Assembly (NCBI GenBank): GCA_009746045.1
Contig: RPFO01000667.1
Location: 1,454,252-1,518,251, forward strand
Reading direction: 5' to 3'
Origin: Mesostigma viride
Taxonomy: Eukaryota > Streptophyta > Mesostigmatophyceae > Mesostigmatales > Mesostigmataceae
Length of the DNA stretch: 64,000 bases
Made by a program: the position numbers and the translations under genes. How positions within the stretch are numbered: the first letter of the stretch is position 1; each line of letters starts with the position of its first letter. Positions 34,601 to 44,360 of this stretch are shown here, one piece after another. The notes below the pieces were generated by a model, which was not told the DNA's origin, did not search any database, and saw only the letters and a list, made by a program, of their open reading frames with translations.

Positions 34601-37600
34601 TAGCACATTCTTTTTGCACTATTCATGCTCTTTCTTGACCCTGGCCTGGCCCCTTTCTAAAACACCCTTCTTAGATGCTTCCCTCAGTCAGTTGACCTGC
34701 CACAGTGTGATGGTGATAAGTTTTAGATGCTGTATGGGTTTGAATACCTCCATATATGTTTGTTATACATTTCCCATACACATATTGCATGATTGTGAGG
34801 CAGTTGGCTGGTCTCTGTGGCATCATCAAGCACGTAACTGGTGAGTAAAAGCTTCCCATGGACAGCATGTGCCACCAGGTGTGCTGGCCATCACCTGGCA
34901 AGCTATAGCAGCTTAGGCCTAGTTTATCCTTGCTAGGGCAGGCTGAAATAGGCTCAACGTCACTAGTTTGTTGGTGGCTGCCTCCTATAATGTATGCCTT
35001 GCGTAGGGTATCCGTACCACGTTACCTACGTGCATGGACAAGGTGGCACCTAGCTGCACATAGGTGCCATGTAAGGGCAGTGTGATGACGCAGTTATGTT
35101 TCCCCTTCATTGTGGAAGGGAAATGTATTGTATGGCATGGTTGGGGGCCATATTAGTAGGTATTAGTAGGTAGTATGCCCACCCCTACCCCCTTGGTTGC
35201 TTTTTACCAACGGTACCCCAATGGGCTGTACTGGGTGTAACTGCTGGTATACCCACTCAAATGATGACCCCAATGGCTCAAACTGTTCAGCAACTAATTG
35301 TTTATCATCCCTGAAGTGGTAGGTGCCTAGGTCTTATAACATAATTCAAAATGCACATTCTACCAAAAATGAAAACGCGCGTCTCGACCCCCCTAACTTT
35401 GGCGGTAGTTTTCTATGGCCTACCCTGCAGATATGTTAGGTTGTGATAGCTCACCCCGAAGGGCAACTCATGGACATGCTTGACCCCCAAGGACAGCCCT
35501 TGGATGTTGGTAGGTTGGCTGTGGGGTGGTTTGCAAATTTAGCATTTTGCAGCCGATTTTTCGGCTTTAAATGGGACCAATGAGGGGTTAAGGCCGAGAG
35601 GTGGCGGAGGGAGGAGGATGCGGCAGAGGGCGGGACAGACAGCGCAAGGTGCGTGCCATGGCGGACATGAGAGGTGATGTGGGGTACCAGGGACCAGAAA
35701 ACAATGGCACGCCAGACAAAGACAACATGCGGTTAAAGGCGCCTGCGTGTAGTGGGACGCTTGAAGCACACGGGCAAGGAGGCAATGCGGGGACATGGTG
35801 GTTCCCATCCTTCCCTTTCACCAACCCGCGCGTCAGCGCAGCGCACATTCGCAGCCCACGCTGGACAAAAAGAAAGACAAGTGCCTTCCGTCACATAGCA
35901 GACCACGCTGGACAAAAAGAAAGACAAGTGCCTTCCGTCACATAGCAGCCCACGCTGGACAAAAAGAAAGACAAGTGGCTTCCGTCACAAAGCAGCCCAC
36001 GCTGCATGGACAAAAAGAAAGACACGTGCCTTCCATCACAAAGCAGCCCGCGCTGGACAAAAAGAAAGACAAGTGCCTTCCACCACAAAGCAGCCCACGC
36101 TGGACAAAAAGAAAGACAAGTGGCTTCCATCACAAAGCAGCCCACGCTGGACAAAAAGAAAGACAAGTGGCTTCCGTCACATAGCAGACCACGCTGGACA
36201 AAAAGAAAGACAAGTGCCTTCCATCACAAAGCAGCCCACGCTGGACAAAAAGAAAGACAAGTGGCTTCCATCACATAGCAGCCCACGCTGGACAAAAAGA
36301 AAGACAAGTGGCTTCCGTCACATAGCAGCCCACGCTGCATGGACAAAAAGAAAGACAAGTGGCTTCCGTCACATAGCAGCCCGCGCTGGACAAAAAGAAA
36401 GACAAGTGCCTTCCATCACAAAGCAGCCCACGCTGGACAAAAAGAAAGACAAGTGGCTTCCATCACAAAGCAGCCCACGCTGGACAAAAAGAAAGACAAG
36501 TGGCTTCCGTCACATAGCAGACCACGCTGGAAAAAACGAAAGACAAGTGGCTTCCGTCACATAGCAGACCACGCTGGACAAAAAGAAAGACAAGTGGCTT
36601 CCGTCACATAGCAGACCACGCTGGACAAAAAGAAAGACAAGTGCCTTCCATCACATAGCAGCCCACGCTGGACAAAAAGAAAGACAAGTGGCTTCCGTCA
36701 CATAGCAGCCCACGCTGGACAAAAAGAAAGACAAGTGCCTTCCGTCACAGCGTATACCTTCCACCCAGCCGCAGGTCGGTGCCACATGCGACCAGACATG
36801 AGCCATAAACTTTTGACTGTTTCTTTTCTTTTCACTACTATCTTTCTACACTTGTCTTTTCACAATCATCTTGTCACTGTTGTCTTCCGCTATTATCTGT
36901 TCACAACCATCTGGTCGCTATCGTCTGTTCACAACCATGCATCTGGTCGCTATCGTCTGTTCACAACTATCTGGTCGCTATCGTCTGTTCACAACCATCT
37001 GGTCGCTATCGTCTGTTCACAACCATCTGGTCGCTATCGTCTGTTCACAACCATCTGGTCGCTATCGTCTGTACACAACCATCTGGTCGCTATCGTCTGT
37101 TCACAACCATCTGGTGCTATCGTCTGTTCACAACCATCTGGTGGCTATCGTCTGTTCACAAGTTACCATCTGGTGCTATCGTCTGTTCACAACCATCTGG
37201 TGCTATCGTCTGTTCACAACCATCTGGTCGGTATTATCTGTTCACAACCATCTGGTCGCTATCGTCTGTCCACAACCATCTGGTCGCTATCGTCTGTTCA
37301 CAACCATCTGGTCGCTATCGTCTGTTCACAACCATCTGGTCGCTATCGTCTGTTCACAACCATCTGGTCGCTATCGTCTGTTCACAACCATCTGGTGGCT
37401 ATCGTCTGTTCACAACCATCTGGTGGCTATCGTCTGTTCACAACCATCTGGTGGCTATCGTCTGTTCACAACCATCTGGTCGCTATCCTCTTTTCGCTAT
37501 TATCTTTTCGATATCCTCTTTTCGCTATTATCTTTTCGATATCATCTTTTCACTAGTATCTGTTCACCATCGCCTTTCTTCCTCCACCCACCCGCATGTC

Positions 37601-40254
37601 GGTGCCACGATGCGTCCAACCCCACGAGGGCGTGGACGGCTGAGAGCCCGAGCGGGGGGAGCTGGAGGGGGAGCCCTTGGGCGACGCCATGGGGGACCCT
37701 GTCAGGGTTTCGCGGTCCGCCCCGACCTCCTTGGGCGGGTCGGCCTCACCCCCCTGGTCGCGGTCAAAGTTGCTCTGGATGCTTCCCAGCACCGCGCGCT
37801 GATGGCAGGGGTGGTGTATGGGGGGGGGGTATCGTCGGGTGGCCGATGGACACGCAATCACATGACGTGCACACACGTCAATTAACTGTCCCAGCACCAC
37901 GCTGATGTCGTAAGGGATAGCACAAGCAAATGTCGCCGCATATAGGCACACATGTTAGGTAAGTTAGTTTCACGTCTACGTACACAGCTCTCCTCCGTTG
38001 TTACGTGGACCCCGGAAACACGTAGACGCTGCCTCTACAATGGGGGGAAGGTCCAGTCACTCCTGCACACATTTGAGGGATCCACTCCATCCTGTCGCAA
38101 ACCTTCCCAGCAGGAAACGGGAGAGGGGAGTCCCACTCACTCCTTCATCGCCACATAGACGTCGGCGCCGCGCGTGGCCGCCAGCTGGTACAAACTCTCC
38201 GCCACCGCCAGCCTGGCAGGACCGGTGGGTGGCCGGAAAAACGGGGGAGGGACAGCAAAACAAGGGGGTTGGCCACACAACAAGGGGATTGTCACGGGTG
38301 TCAAGTACGGTGTCGAGACCCCCCCAAAAAATGGGGTTTTCAGGGATGGTGCTTCTGAACACCATATAGGAGGGGGAGGGGGGTTCTATCTATCCCCTAC
38401 ATTATCATAGGGGAAGCATTACCAGGCAACCATATGCTGCGAAGCCACAACACTAACGCACGCCATCCAGAAGAGTGCTGCCCTGCCGCACCACAACACT
38501 AACGCCATCCAGAAGAGTGTTGCCCTGCCACACCACAACACTATAACGCCATCCAGAAGAGTGCTTCCCTGCCACCGCACAACACTAACGCCATCCAGAA
38601 GAGTGCTGCCCTGGTGTGTGCCGCACCACAACACTAACGCCATCCAGAAGAGTGTTGCCCTGCCACACAGCAGCGCAACGGTGCAGCACATAATCTGAGC
38701 TATTAGATTATTATCCTCTGGCCCAAGAGCCCAAAGGAAGCATCCCCAGGCCAAATCAGTGGCCCCACTGCACACACTGCTACGACTAGCCAATGTGAAG
38801 GGCGTGCAGATAAAGGCTGGTCGCTGGTACGGTGGATCATGCGTAGCTACCCCTTGCCGTGCATGCGTCATCCCATCCCATGGCTGTGCGTGGCGCCACC
38901 CACCGCACGCGCGCCTCTGGGTACTCGAGGTGGGCTTGACACTGCTCCAGCAGCCACATCTGGAATGAGGGGTCTTTGATGATGGGAACCGCCACCTGGG
39001 GAGGAAGAAAATGTTGAAAAAATGTGTGTGATGAAGAGAATGTTTGAAATGATGCCGCAGCACCCAAACATGCAGCAGCAAGAAAATGGTGTCTGAAAAT
39101 AGTTCTTGTGTAAAGTTTCTTCCTCGTTTTGGGGAAAAAAATGTATGCATGACCCAAACGTGCAGCATCCCTTTTCTTTTCCTTGAACAAGTAAAAAAGA
39201 AAACAAAGCAACTCCAAAACAACCCAAGGAAATTTTAGATGGGACGGCTTAGGGATGCCGATTATTGCTAACATCTACAGCTACTGTAAACAAAAGCCTT
39301 TGTTGCTAGAATCTTCAGTTACTTGAAACAAAAGTTTTTATTAGCAGCATTCACAACAATAATCGCCTAAATCATATCATTTCAAATTATTTTATAGAGT
39401 ACAGAGTGTTAAATCCTAAGACCCAAACAGGAGAGTGTAGAAGCTATAATCACGTGTGCAATTAACGAGTGTGCAGTGCCCCATGCACCATGATCAGAAG
39501 GCCACCAAGAAAAGATAGATTAGCAAAGAACAAGACCCAAACCTGCCTAAAAGCGCAGCTAAAATAACGCCCTCTGCCCAACCATTACAGTGTTAACGAA
39601 TACCAACACGTCGGGATGGAAGAAAACGTACGTGCTAAGCAAACCCACCATGTCTAAAGTTAACAACCCAACACGGTATTGTTGGATAAACAAGCCTATA
39701 CACCGGCTTCCTCCAAGCAGCGTGCAGTATACCTGAGCCGCCAGAAGCCGGGCTCCTTGTTTGCTCTCCCATCGGTCGGATGCCAGCAGCTCCTTGAGCA
39801 TAGACACCACTCGGCCGTGGAGCTCCTCGTTATTCGACGCGTCTGTTACAGAGGTGACATGCGAAATTATCCGCAATGACGTTATCCCGTTCTTTCGATA
39901 AGCGGCACCCGAAAATTCCTTGTAATCTGACTGCGAGGGAAGTCGACGATGCATCCCTATGAAATGCATGTGACACAACAAAAGATATTTCGGACAGAAT
40001 TCCGACAAAGCACGCCTGGCAGGAAAGAGCATGCAGCTGCCCTCTGCTAACGTACAACTGACGAGGTGGTGGGAAGAAGCAAATTCGTGTTCTAACACCT
40101 TAATTATAGTGCCAACCCGCACCGTCGGTCAGGAAAAACACGAACCTGCACTCCGCAGCAGCTGCGCGAATTTTTGGACTGACTTGTCCCTCGTCAGATG
40201 CAAACGGTCACCCAAACTCGCCGTCAGCTCCGTTAAATCCTCTGGTATTCCCAT
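21841..40254 (-). CDS. HEAT/ARM-repeat-like protein, multi-exon, family not recognised
   Basis: Start ATG at 40,254. Exon 1 40,254-40,146 (DRLHLTRDKSVQKFAQLL), exon 2 39,842-39,733 (DRWESKQGARLLAAQ), exon 3 38,995-38,904 (DPSFQMWLLEQC), exon 4 38,212-38,141 (LAVAESLYQLAATRG). Joins 1/2 (phase 1), 2/3 (phase 0) and 3/4 (phase 2) all keep frame with GT-AG borders. Next comes a probable exon 37,798-37,592 (AVLGSIQSNFDRD, then a Ser/Pro-rich stretch). Its frame does not directly fit the GTGAGT donor of exon 4, so a small exon or another donor may be missing. The last seen exon is 22,059-21,841 (NRFVREIGFFTISSLVSVV), with donor GTGAGT in phase 2. The helical, Leu-rich pattern is that of HEAT repeats. 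The 15.5 kb between the last two exons is filled with minisatellites and nested transposons. The gene may end downstream of 21,841 or run into the HEATR6-like exons. Confidence 0.6.
22180..22600 (+). repeat. Satellite array, ~90-100-bp unit, 5 copies
   Basis: Each unit contains GAGGGGTGGCACTCGCGAAG, then a short variable tail, then ATGGTCACTATCACGGTCAC and TGTAACGGTCACCATCAGA. Units differ mainly by small indels in the variable part. It lies in the putative large intron. Confidence 0.85.
22793..23274 (+). repeat. 30-bp minisatellite, ~16 copies
   Basis: Near-perfect unit GGAGACGCGCGGCTACAGGA plus TGGTGGGGGT. Because 30 is divisible by three, long spurious open frames run through it on both strands. 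One unit junction near 22,948 carries an extra 4 bp (TGCA or CATG). Confidence 0.95.
25125..25875 (+). repeat. GTGACACC octamer arrays in ~190-bp higher-order repeats
   Basis: Blocks of GTGACACC alternate with a ~150-bp spacer (from ATAACGCTAGTATTTTACGA to GATTAACATGAGGTGACATT), repeated about four times with 4-9 octamers per block. The array lies ~110 bp inside the left end of the 7-kb transposon. Confidence 0.95.
26582..27199 (-). CDS. Hypothetical ORF or exon inside the 7-kb transposon
   Basis: 205-residue frame with GC-rich codon use unlike the AT-rich flanks. It contains a short predicted coiled coil (VKVKALTERVNALENQRR, residues ~63-80) and a Tyr/Gln/Pro-rich C-terminal half. An adjoining minus-strand stretch (26,410-26,250) is also coding-like (Tyr/His-rich), so this may be an exon of a spliced gene. 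No family recognised. Confidence 0.35.
   Translation of the reverse strand: MFRQYLHRTGVIRLFFGTFRPLCAEHDDGTGVARPTGEETESAVDAGTPVGDEGRGNKKSHVYVKVKALTERVNALENQRRMPSTPASAAPSSSTGVGTELRRPAAPAALGQRESFSAAHGQVTGLQPAHRQQEPRARAVAMDGPRQLDREGEPYGEHGVYAPYDQGMHAQPTAAGRQAANAYVYHAGMYDPQPGEGSAADTHQP
27430..27960 (+). repeat. ~173-bp tandem repeat, about 3 copies
   Basis: Each unit contains CGTATTTTTCATCACATT, GCAGTTTCCATACAAGATGT, GAGGCTGGAAACTTGCATGC and GACATTCCACAAAAATTCAG. The copies are diverged. The array lies inside the 7-kb transposon. Confidence 0.85.
28546..29617 (+). repeat. Compound tetranucleotide array: GTGA, GTGC, GGGT, GGGA
   Basis: In order: (GTGA)n 28,546-28,635, (GTGC)n to about 28,695, (GGGT)n 28,700-29,120 and (GGGA)n 29,165-29,617, with occasional 3-bp slips. 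The last two blocks form ~870 bases of G-triplet repeats on the plus strand, a strong G-quadruplex-forming sequence. Long open frames across it are artefacts. Confidence 0.98.
29905..30059 (-). CDS. Possible exon in the 7-kb transposon (Cys-rich)
   Basis: A 155-bp coding-like stretch bordered by an acceptor (cttttgcag, at 30,060 and above) and a donor (gtatgtgc, at 29,904 and below). It reads VLGIKDAVASGAKTDLRTFV then a cluster with CGEH, CCRVC and MQDRC. The Cys/His spacing hints at a metal-binding fold, but I do not recognise a family. It may belong to the same minus-strand gene as 26.2-27.2 kb. Confidence 0.3.
30571..30855. repeat. Perfect palindrome, 117-bp arms, 51-bp loop
   Basis: Arms 30,571-30,687 and 30,739-30,855 are exact inverted copies by eye, separated by an A-rich loop. 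The arms include the GTGTCACG octamer found near the transposon ends. It could be a young fold-back element or an element replication or regulatory site. Confidence 0.92.
31072..31476 (+). pseudogene. Transposase-N-terminus-like fragment
   Basis: 134-residue frame. The first ~60 residues hold a hydrophobic stretch (VLGMFFLLLLLGVVVF) that may be non-coding sequence read through. From residue ~75 there is CRDWDCGCGRHCLRSVHFEE, followed by RTDMWSKKPADRKEFIKNQL. A Cys cluster followed by a W..K....R..FI pattern resembles the N-terminal region of uncharacterised eukaryotic transposase-like proteins. No downstream catalytic domain remains before the right terminus of the transposon, so any transposase is truncated. 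Confidence 0.35.
32629..34591 (+). mobile_element. LTR-like composite (TRIM-like), broken
   Basis: Two 422-bp direct repeats (32,786-33,207 and 34,170-34,591) appear identical and enclose 962 bp, the layout of a small LTR element. A ~125-bp segment immediately inside the first repeat (33,208-33,332) also occurs upstream at 32,629-32,755. This suggests a tandem LTR-internal-LTR remnant whose left part is lost. The near identity of the long repeats points to recent origin. There is no recognisable gag or pol. The family is uncertain. Confidence 0.6.
33187..33360 (+). other. Ubiquitin-like peptide segment in the LTR-like composite
   Basis: The internal region next to the first long repeat encodes TKTSIFIKTISGSIHVTLID, which resembles the first beta-hairpin of ubiquitin (MQIFVKTLTGKTITLEV). 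The same segment occurs in the upstream 125-bp duplicate at 32,650-32,720. Only the N-terminal third of a ubiquitin fold is visible. Confidence 0.4.
35856..36750 (+). repeat. 47-bp minisatellite, ~19 copies
   Basis: Unit CAGCCCACGCTGGACAAAAA followed by GAAAGACAAGTGGCTTCCGT and CACATAG. Two units (near 36,003 and 36,337) carry an extra 4 bp, TGCA or CATG. Open frames across it (Lys/Arg-rich) are artefacts. It lies in the putative large intron of the second HEAT gene. Confidence 0.95.
36895..37490 (+). repeat. 28-bp minisatellite, ~21 copies
   Basis: Unit ACAACCATCTGGTCGCTATC followed by GTCTGTTC, with one-base variants (GGTGGCT, GGTGCT). One unit near 36,937 has an extra TGCA. It lies just 5' (plus coordinates) of the exon at 37,592-37,798. 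Confidence 0.95.
38445..38685 (+). repeat. ~46-bp minisatellite, 5 copies
   Basis: Unit CACAACACTAACGCCATCCA followed by GAAGAGTGCTGCCCTGCC. It lies in the intron between exon 4 (38,141-38,212) and exon 3 (38,904-38,995) of the second HEAT gene. Confidence 0.9.
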
Positions 40255-41066
40255 TTCGATTTTCGAGGTGGTGCACAAGAAAAATGGGCGTGCTTACTCA
40301 CTACCCTTTACCAGCAACCGGTCGCTATACACGCTACCGTAAGCTGAAAAGCTTTTGCTAGCGAGCGCTTTTGCAGTCGGCACCGCCCTGACGAAATCCG
40401 ATAACCAGATCGTTCCCGCGGGTGCTTGCAGCCCTGCAGGCCTGCACCTGCTTCATGCTTTGTGTCACGTTCAGTCTTGCGTGACGGCCGTCAGCATCTT
40501 TTCCCGTTGACCTCAGCTCAGGGCTCGGACCTGTTCTCGGCTGTTCTCGGTGACCTCACTGAGCTGCTCGCTGCAGGTGTACAGCTGTAGTTACTGACGC
40601 ATAGTCCTCGGTCGTTTGCCTGCCGCCTGGTTGCATAAAATAATGATTGAGGTGACCAAGGACAACATCACGGTGACATTCTGATGAGTGATAGACGGTG
40701 AAATGTGAATCGTGATCAACATACCTGAAATCAGCTAAATCACCGTGGTAGACGGTGAGTCCGTGATCAAACGCTAGCACACCTGATCGCATTAAGTCTA
40801 GCAGTTGAGTCTAGACGATGGAATTGTCTGGAGTGTGTGGAATTGCAAGTGTGCGCGGAGCACACACTGTAGTCTGTTCTTATAATAACTGATGCGTCAT
40901 AACCGATGAGGTCGTTGTCACAGCCTGCGTACGTAAAATATCAAACACTTCCCTCATCTCGGACAAAGAACCGTATACTAGATATCAGAGGACTGCATAC
41001 CGGTAGGCTGCGCTAGTGCGTTTGCCTTTTCCAATCGATGACAAAGCCGCATCCCGGCAGTGGATG
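40255..41066. promoter_or_regulatory. Upstream region of the second HEAT gene
   Basis: This region precedes the start codon at 40,254 and should hold the promoter. No defined element can be named. It contains a partly repeated motif (TAGACGGTGA) near 40,690-40,760. Confidence 0.3.
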
Positions 41067-41077
41067 CCGTGGTCAAT

Positions 41078-41384
41078 TAATTAATTAATTAATTAAACTC
41101 GTGCTCCCGTTGGGGAGTCACGGAGCACCGAAGTGCTTTTAATCCCTGTGTGTGCACTACAGGAGAAAGGGCAGAGACCCCCAGTCTCCTTCATGCCAAA
41201 GGCATGCCACAGCTGCAATCGGGCGCGGCTAGCTAAAAGGACAGGCTAACGATCCGGCAAACTGTGGGTGCAATAAGACCCATGTGAGCATATCATAGCA
41301 AGGAGCGTGGGCAAGTAATCTGAACATAGCCAGGGCGTAGCATGGCTGTACTAGGACTAGGCTAAGGCTATGGCTGGTTGTGTA
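41078..41384 (-). mobile_element. LINE-H 3' UTR, 5'-truncated
   Basis: The 307 bp match, inverted, the 3' UTR and TTAA tail of the ORF1-only LINE at 62,020-62,330. They are flanked by the duplication CCGTGGTCAA (41,067-41,076 and 41,385-41,394). Confidence 0.85.
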
Positions 41385-41394
41385 CCGTGGTCAA

Positions 41395-42385
41395 TGACTC
41401 CCGACAGATTTCCTCTAGCCATCTTCGCTTTGCCCGGGTGGGCATGGCCGCTAACCCTGAAGCGCCTCCATCTGTGCATGCTAACGACGGCAGTAACTGC
41501 CCAGCAGAGGGAGCGGTCTTTGTGAGGGGCGACGCAATTCACTTTTGCTCTGTCCGTCGGCCGAAGTTCACGGATGGGGCAGGTGGGCAGGGAAGTTTTA
41601 GAAGTTGATGGGCTGTGCGTTATGACGACGGTGCTCCGTTTTTCACGAGAACAAATGGCTGCTGTTTGAATTCCCCACAACGTCAAGAAAGCTTCACTGT
41701 AAGCAGTTATCATACTGCATTCCGATTCCAACACGCAGTCTGCTCGTGCTCCATACAGCAAGCCGTCTGCTCGAGCTCCATATAGCAAGCCGCGCGGCGG
41801 CTAAAGAGTTTGACCAGAGCTGAGAGCGCCCAGGGCAGAGTTTTGCGATATTTTGTGAGCACATCTGCTGCGGCCTACAATCCATAGATTCCGCATCAGT
41901 ATTAAGTTGCTCAAAGTAGAGGTGCTCGTCACAGTTTTGCCCTAAATACTACAATGGTGAGACCTGGACAACAAACGTCAGGCTGGGATCATGCCTGCAT
42001 GCATGGAGGGGTCGCAAATGTTGTATTTATTTGTGTGCTAAGCTTTATTTTATGGCGGCCAAATCTAGATTGGCCATGCCTCTCTGTCGATGGGCCACCC
42101 CCAGTCCATTCCCTTTTTACTTTCTTCTAATTAATTTTCCTTTTCATTAGTAGATACATAGTGGATATCCCTGCTCACCTGGTTCTTTCCCCCTTCCCCG
42201 ATTCCACTCCGTCAACTGCTTTCCAAGCTCCAGTCACGCGGCTGGTACCCCTAGATGAGCGTGTCCAGCCCTGCGATTTGCACATATTTCCTTACACAGT
42301 ACTTAAACAACAACATCGTTGTCTCAACATCAATGAGACAACATCATGTCTAGACAGGTCATGCACAGGTCGCGTCATGCCATTA
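41395..42385. other. Unassigned sequence
   Basis: A 143-codon minus-strand frame (41,357-41,788) begins with a near-duplicated MLYGARADGLLYGARADCVL. It overlaps the LINE tail and has no recognisable family, so I do not call it a gene. Confidence 0.35.
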
Positions 42386-43566
42386 AAAAAAATTAAATTA
42401 AATTATAACATGCCTCCGTTGGGAGATCATGTAGCACATATTCCTTGATGGGGGTGGAGGTGGAGGAAGCCGCGTAATCGAACTAACCTAACTCTAGTAA
42501 GCTATCTAGTCTAGAAAATCCTAACTACACTACTCAGCAAAACGCCCCTACCTCTTGGGGGGGGGTGGCTTGCCCACAGGGGCTAGCTGGCGTGTGAGCC
42601 TAGACAATCTTCTGCCACCACTTCTTGTTCTGCATGGCAGTCCAAAGAATTAAGGGAGAGGGAGTGGATGCGGTGTTCACACTGGGCTGGGACCACTACG
42701 TCGGCCAGCAACATCTGGATGTAGTTCATGGCATGCTTACCTAGCTTCCTGGGAATGTCCTTGGGGCCAGGCCAGGTCAAAATATGCCTCCCTGGTTGGC
42801 CAAGCCGCTGGGGGCCGGCCAGACCAAGGGCGGTGTCAACCTGGCTGGTGCGAGCAAGATGTCCTACATGTATACAAATGCTATCCTACGCTGCCTAATC
42901 TCGTCCGAAATATGAGGCATACCCTGATACAAAGACTCTAATGACCTATGCTTGGAAATCTCTACGTTCAGGACCTGTCGGAGCATCCTGTAAACCGTGC
43001 CGTTTAGCTTAGCTGCCAGTGTGTCTGTGAGTGTCCACGCCTCGGCGCCATACGTGAGCACCGTATGGACAAGGACCTTGAAGAGCATGCGCTTGCGGTG
43101 CTCGCCCTGAGGCCCTTCGAGCGCCAGTAGCTAGGTGGTGAGCGATTCAACGGAGCCTGGCCCAGGCCAGGCCGATGCGGATGTCCACATCGTCGGCGGT
43201 GTCAGGGAGCATGCTCCCCTACAGTTTGAAGCAGTCGCGGAATGGGACCTCCGTCCCGTCGAGCAGGCGCGGCAGCGGTGGGCGACTGGAGGCCCCAATC
43301 ACCATCGCCTCAATTTTGACACTAATCTCCAACCCCACCGCCCTCGCCTCCAAGCCCAGAGAGTCCAGCCAGGTCTAAATGTGCTCGGGGCGCGCGATGA
43401 GGGTGGTGTCGTCCGCATAAATCAGGTCGGCCAGGCGGTAGCCAGTGGCCACCCCGCCATGCTCGCGCTCGTTAAGGATGTCCAAGCCTGGCTCAAACCC
43501 CTTAAGAGCAGTAAGGTGCGCACGTGCCCGCCGCATGACGTGATCCACGACAATAATGAACATTTC
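42386..43566 (-). mobile_element. LINE-B copy, 5'-truncated, frameshifted
   Basis: Minus-strand ORF2 remnants run from the palm domain (LADLIYADDTTLIARPEHI, about 43,430) through ILTYGAEAWTLT-like thumb sequence (43,060-42,990) to the C-terminus and 3' UTR tail. The copy has several small indels relative to the 44.4-46.5-kb copy. At least three of these are 4-bp self-complementary insertions (near 42,585, 42,650 and 43,130). Confidence 0.85.
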
Positions 43567-43920
43567 TAGATTAGATTAGCTTTAATTAGAAGTAGACTAG
43601 TTTGGTTTCGCGGCTTCGCCCACCTCCATCCATCCAGCCAGGAAATATGTGCTACATGATCTCCCAACGGAGTCATCATGTTGTGATTTAATTTAATTTA
43701 ATGATCTCCCAACGGAGTCATGTTATAGTTTAATTTAATTTTTTTCTAGTACTCTCCGTGGGGATTAAACTAAATTCAATTAAATCAAATTGAAACATAT
43801 CTCCGTTGGGAGTACATGTAGCACATATCCCTGAGAAAAAATTATACTATACTACTACTATTAAATTAAATTATAACATGCCTCCCTGGGGAGATCATAT
43901 AGCACATATTCCTTGATTAA
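43567..43920 (-). repeat. Cluster of LINE-B/D 3' UTR fragments
   Basis: Several short stretches each repeat the terminal hairpin CTCC-CAAC-GGAG and A/T-rich tail (near 43,660, 43,700, 43,800 and 43,880), in both orientations. They look like serial short insertions of LINE tails. Confidence 0.6.
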
Positions 43921-44360
43921 TATTAATTAATTAATTAATTAATTAATTAATTAATTAATTAATTAATTAATTAATTAATTAATTAGGAACATCACTCCGT
44001 TGGGAGTCAATGTAGCACATATCCCTGAGAAGGGGCATATGGCTTTTAATACAACCTATGCTACTTCATGCAAGGGTGGGAATGTAAGCTACCCTTGCTC
44101 TAGGTGCACCAGGGCACCGGCACCACCATATGCTGTCTCAGGTTCAACCCGCCTAAGGGGGGGATCCTGGCACGGGGGAGGAAGATCATCATGGCTATAC
44201 AAGGGCTAGGGCACGGCTTCTCGACAGAGAGCATCTCTCTGCATAGGCATAGCATGGCCTGCGCTGGTTGTCTCCTTGATAGCATGGCTAAATTCTTAAT
44301 GCAACATCCATGGGGGTCCCATTATAATAGACATAGCGTGGCTAAATGTTGAAGGCATCA

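Larger units (their letters stand above)
23343..35587. mobile_element. Rep1 copy 2, TTAA-flanked, split by nested insertions
   Basis: Left part 23,343-24,047, right part 34,592-35,587; together ~1.70 kb, close to the 1.72 kb of Rep1 copy 1. TTAA flanks both ends (23,339-23,342 and 35,588-35,591). The terminal inverted repeat is CCCCTCATTGGTC, followed by palindromic GCAGCCGAT-type sequence. The interior halves align with copy 1, for example CACCGCCTGGGCCAAGGTAA on the left and CTCTTTCTTGACC on the right. This identifies the interrupted copy even though the halves are 10.5 kb apart. Confidence 0.7.

Noticed and set aside
35795-36611. Lys/Arg-rich frames repeating KKKDKW..RWTKRKTS
   Set aside because: Product of the 47-bp minisatellite; the amino-acid period follows the DNA period through all three frames.
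41357-41788. 143-codon minus-strand frame
   Set aside because: It overlaps the LINE-H tail insertion and its TSD and has no recognisable domain.
44095-44180. tRNA-like GGTTCAACCC with nearby stem
   Set aside because: No cloverleaf could be folded by eye; it belongs to the LINE-D 3' UTR.
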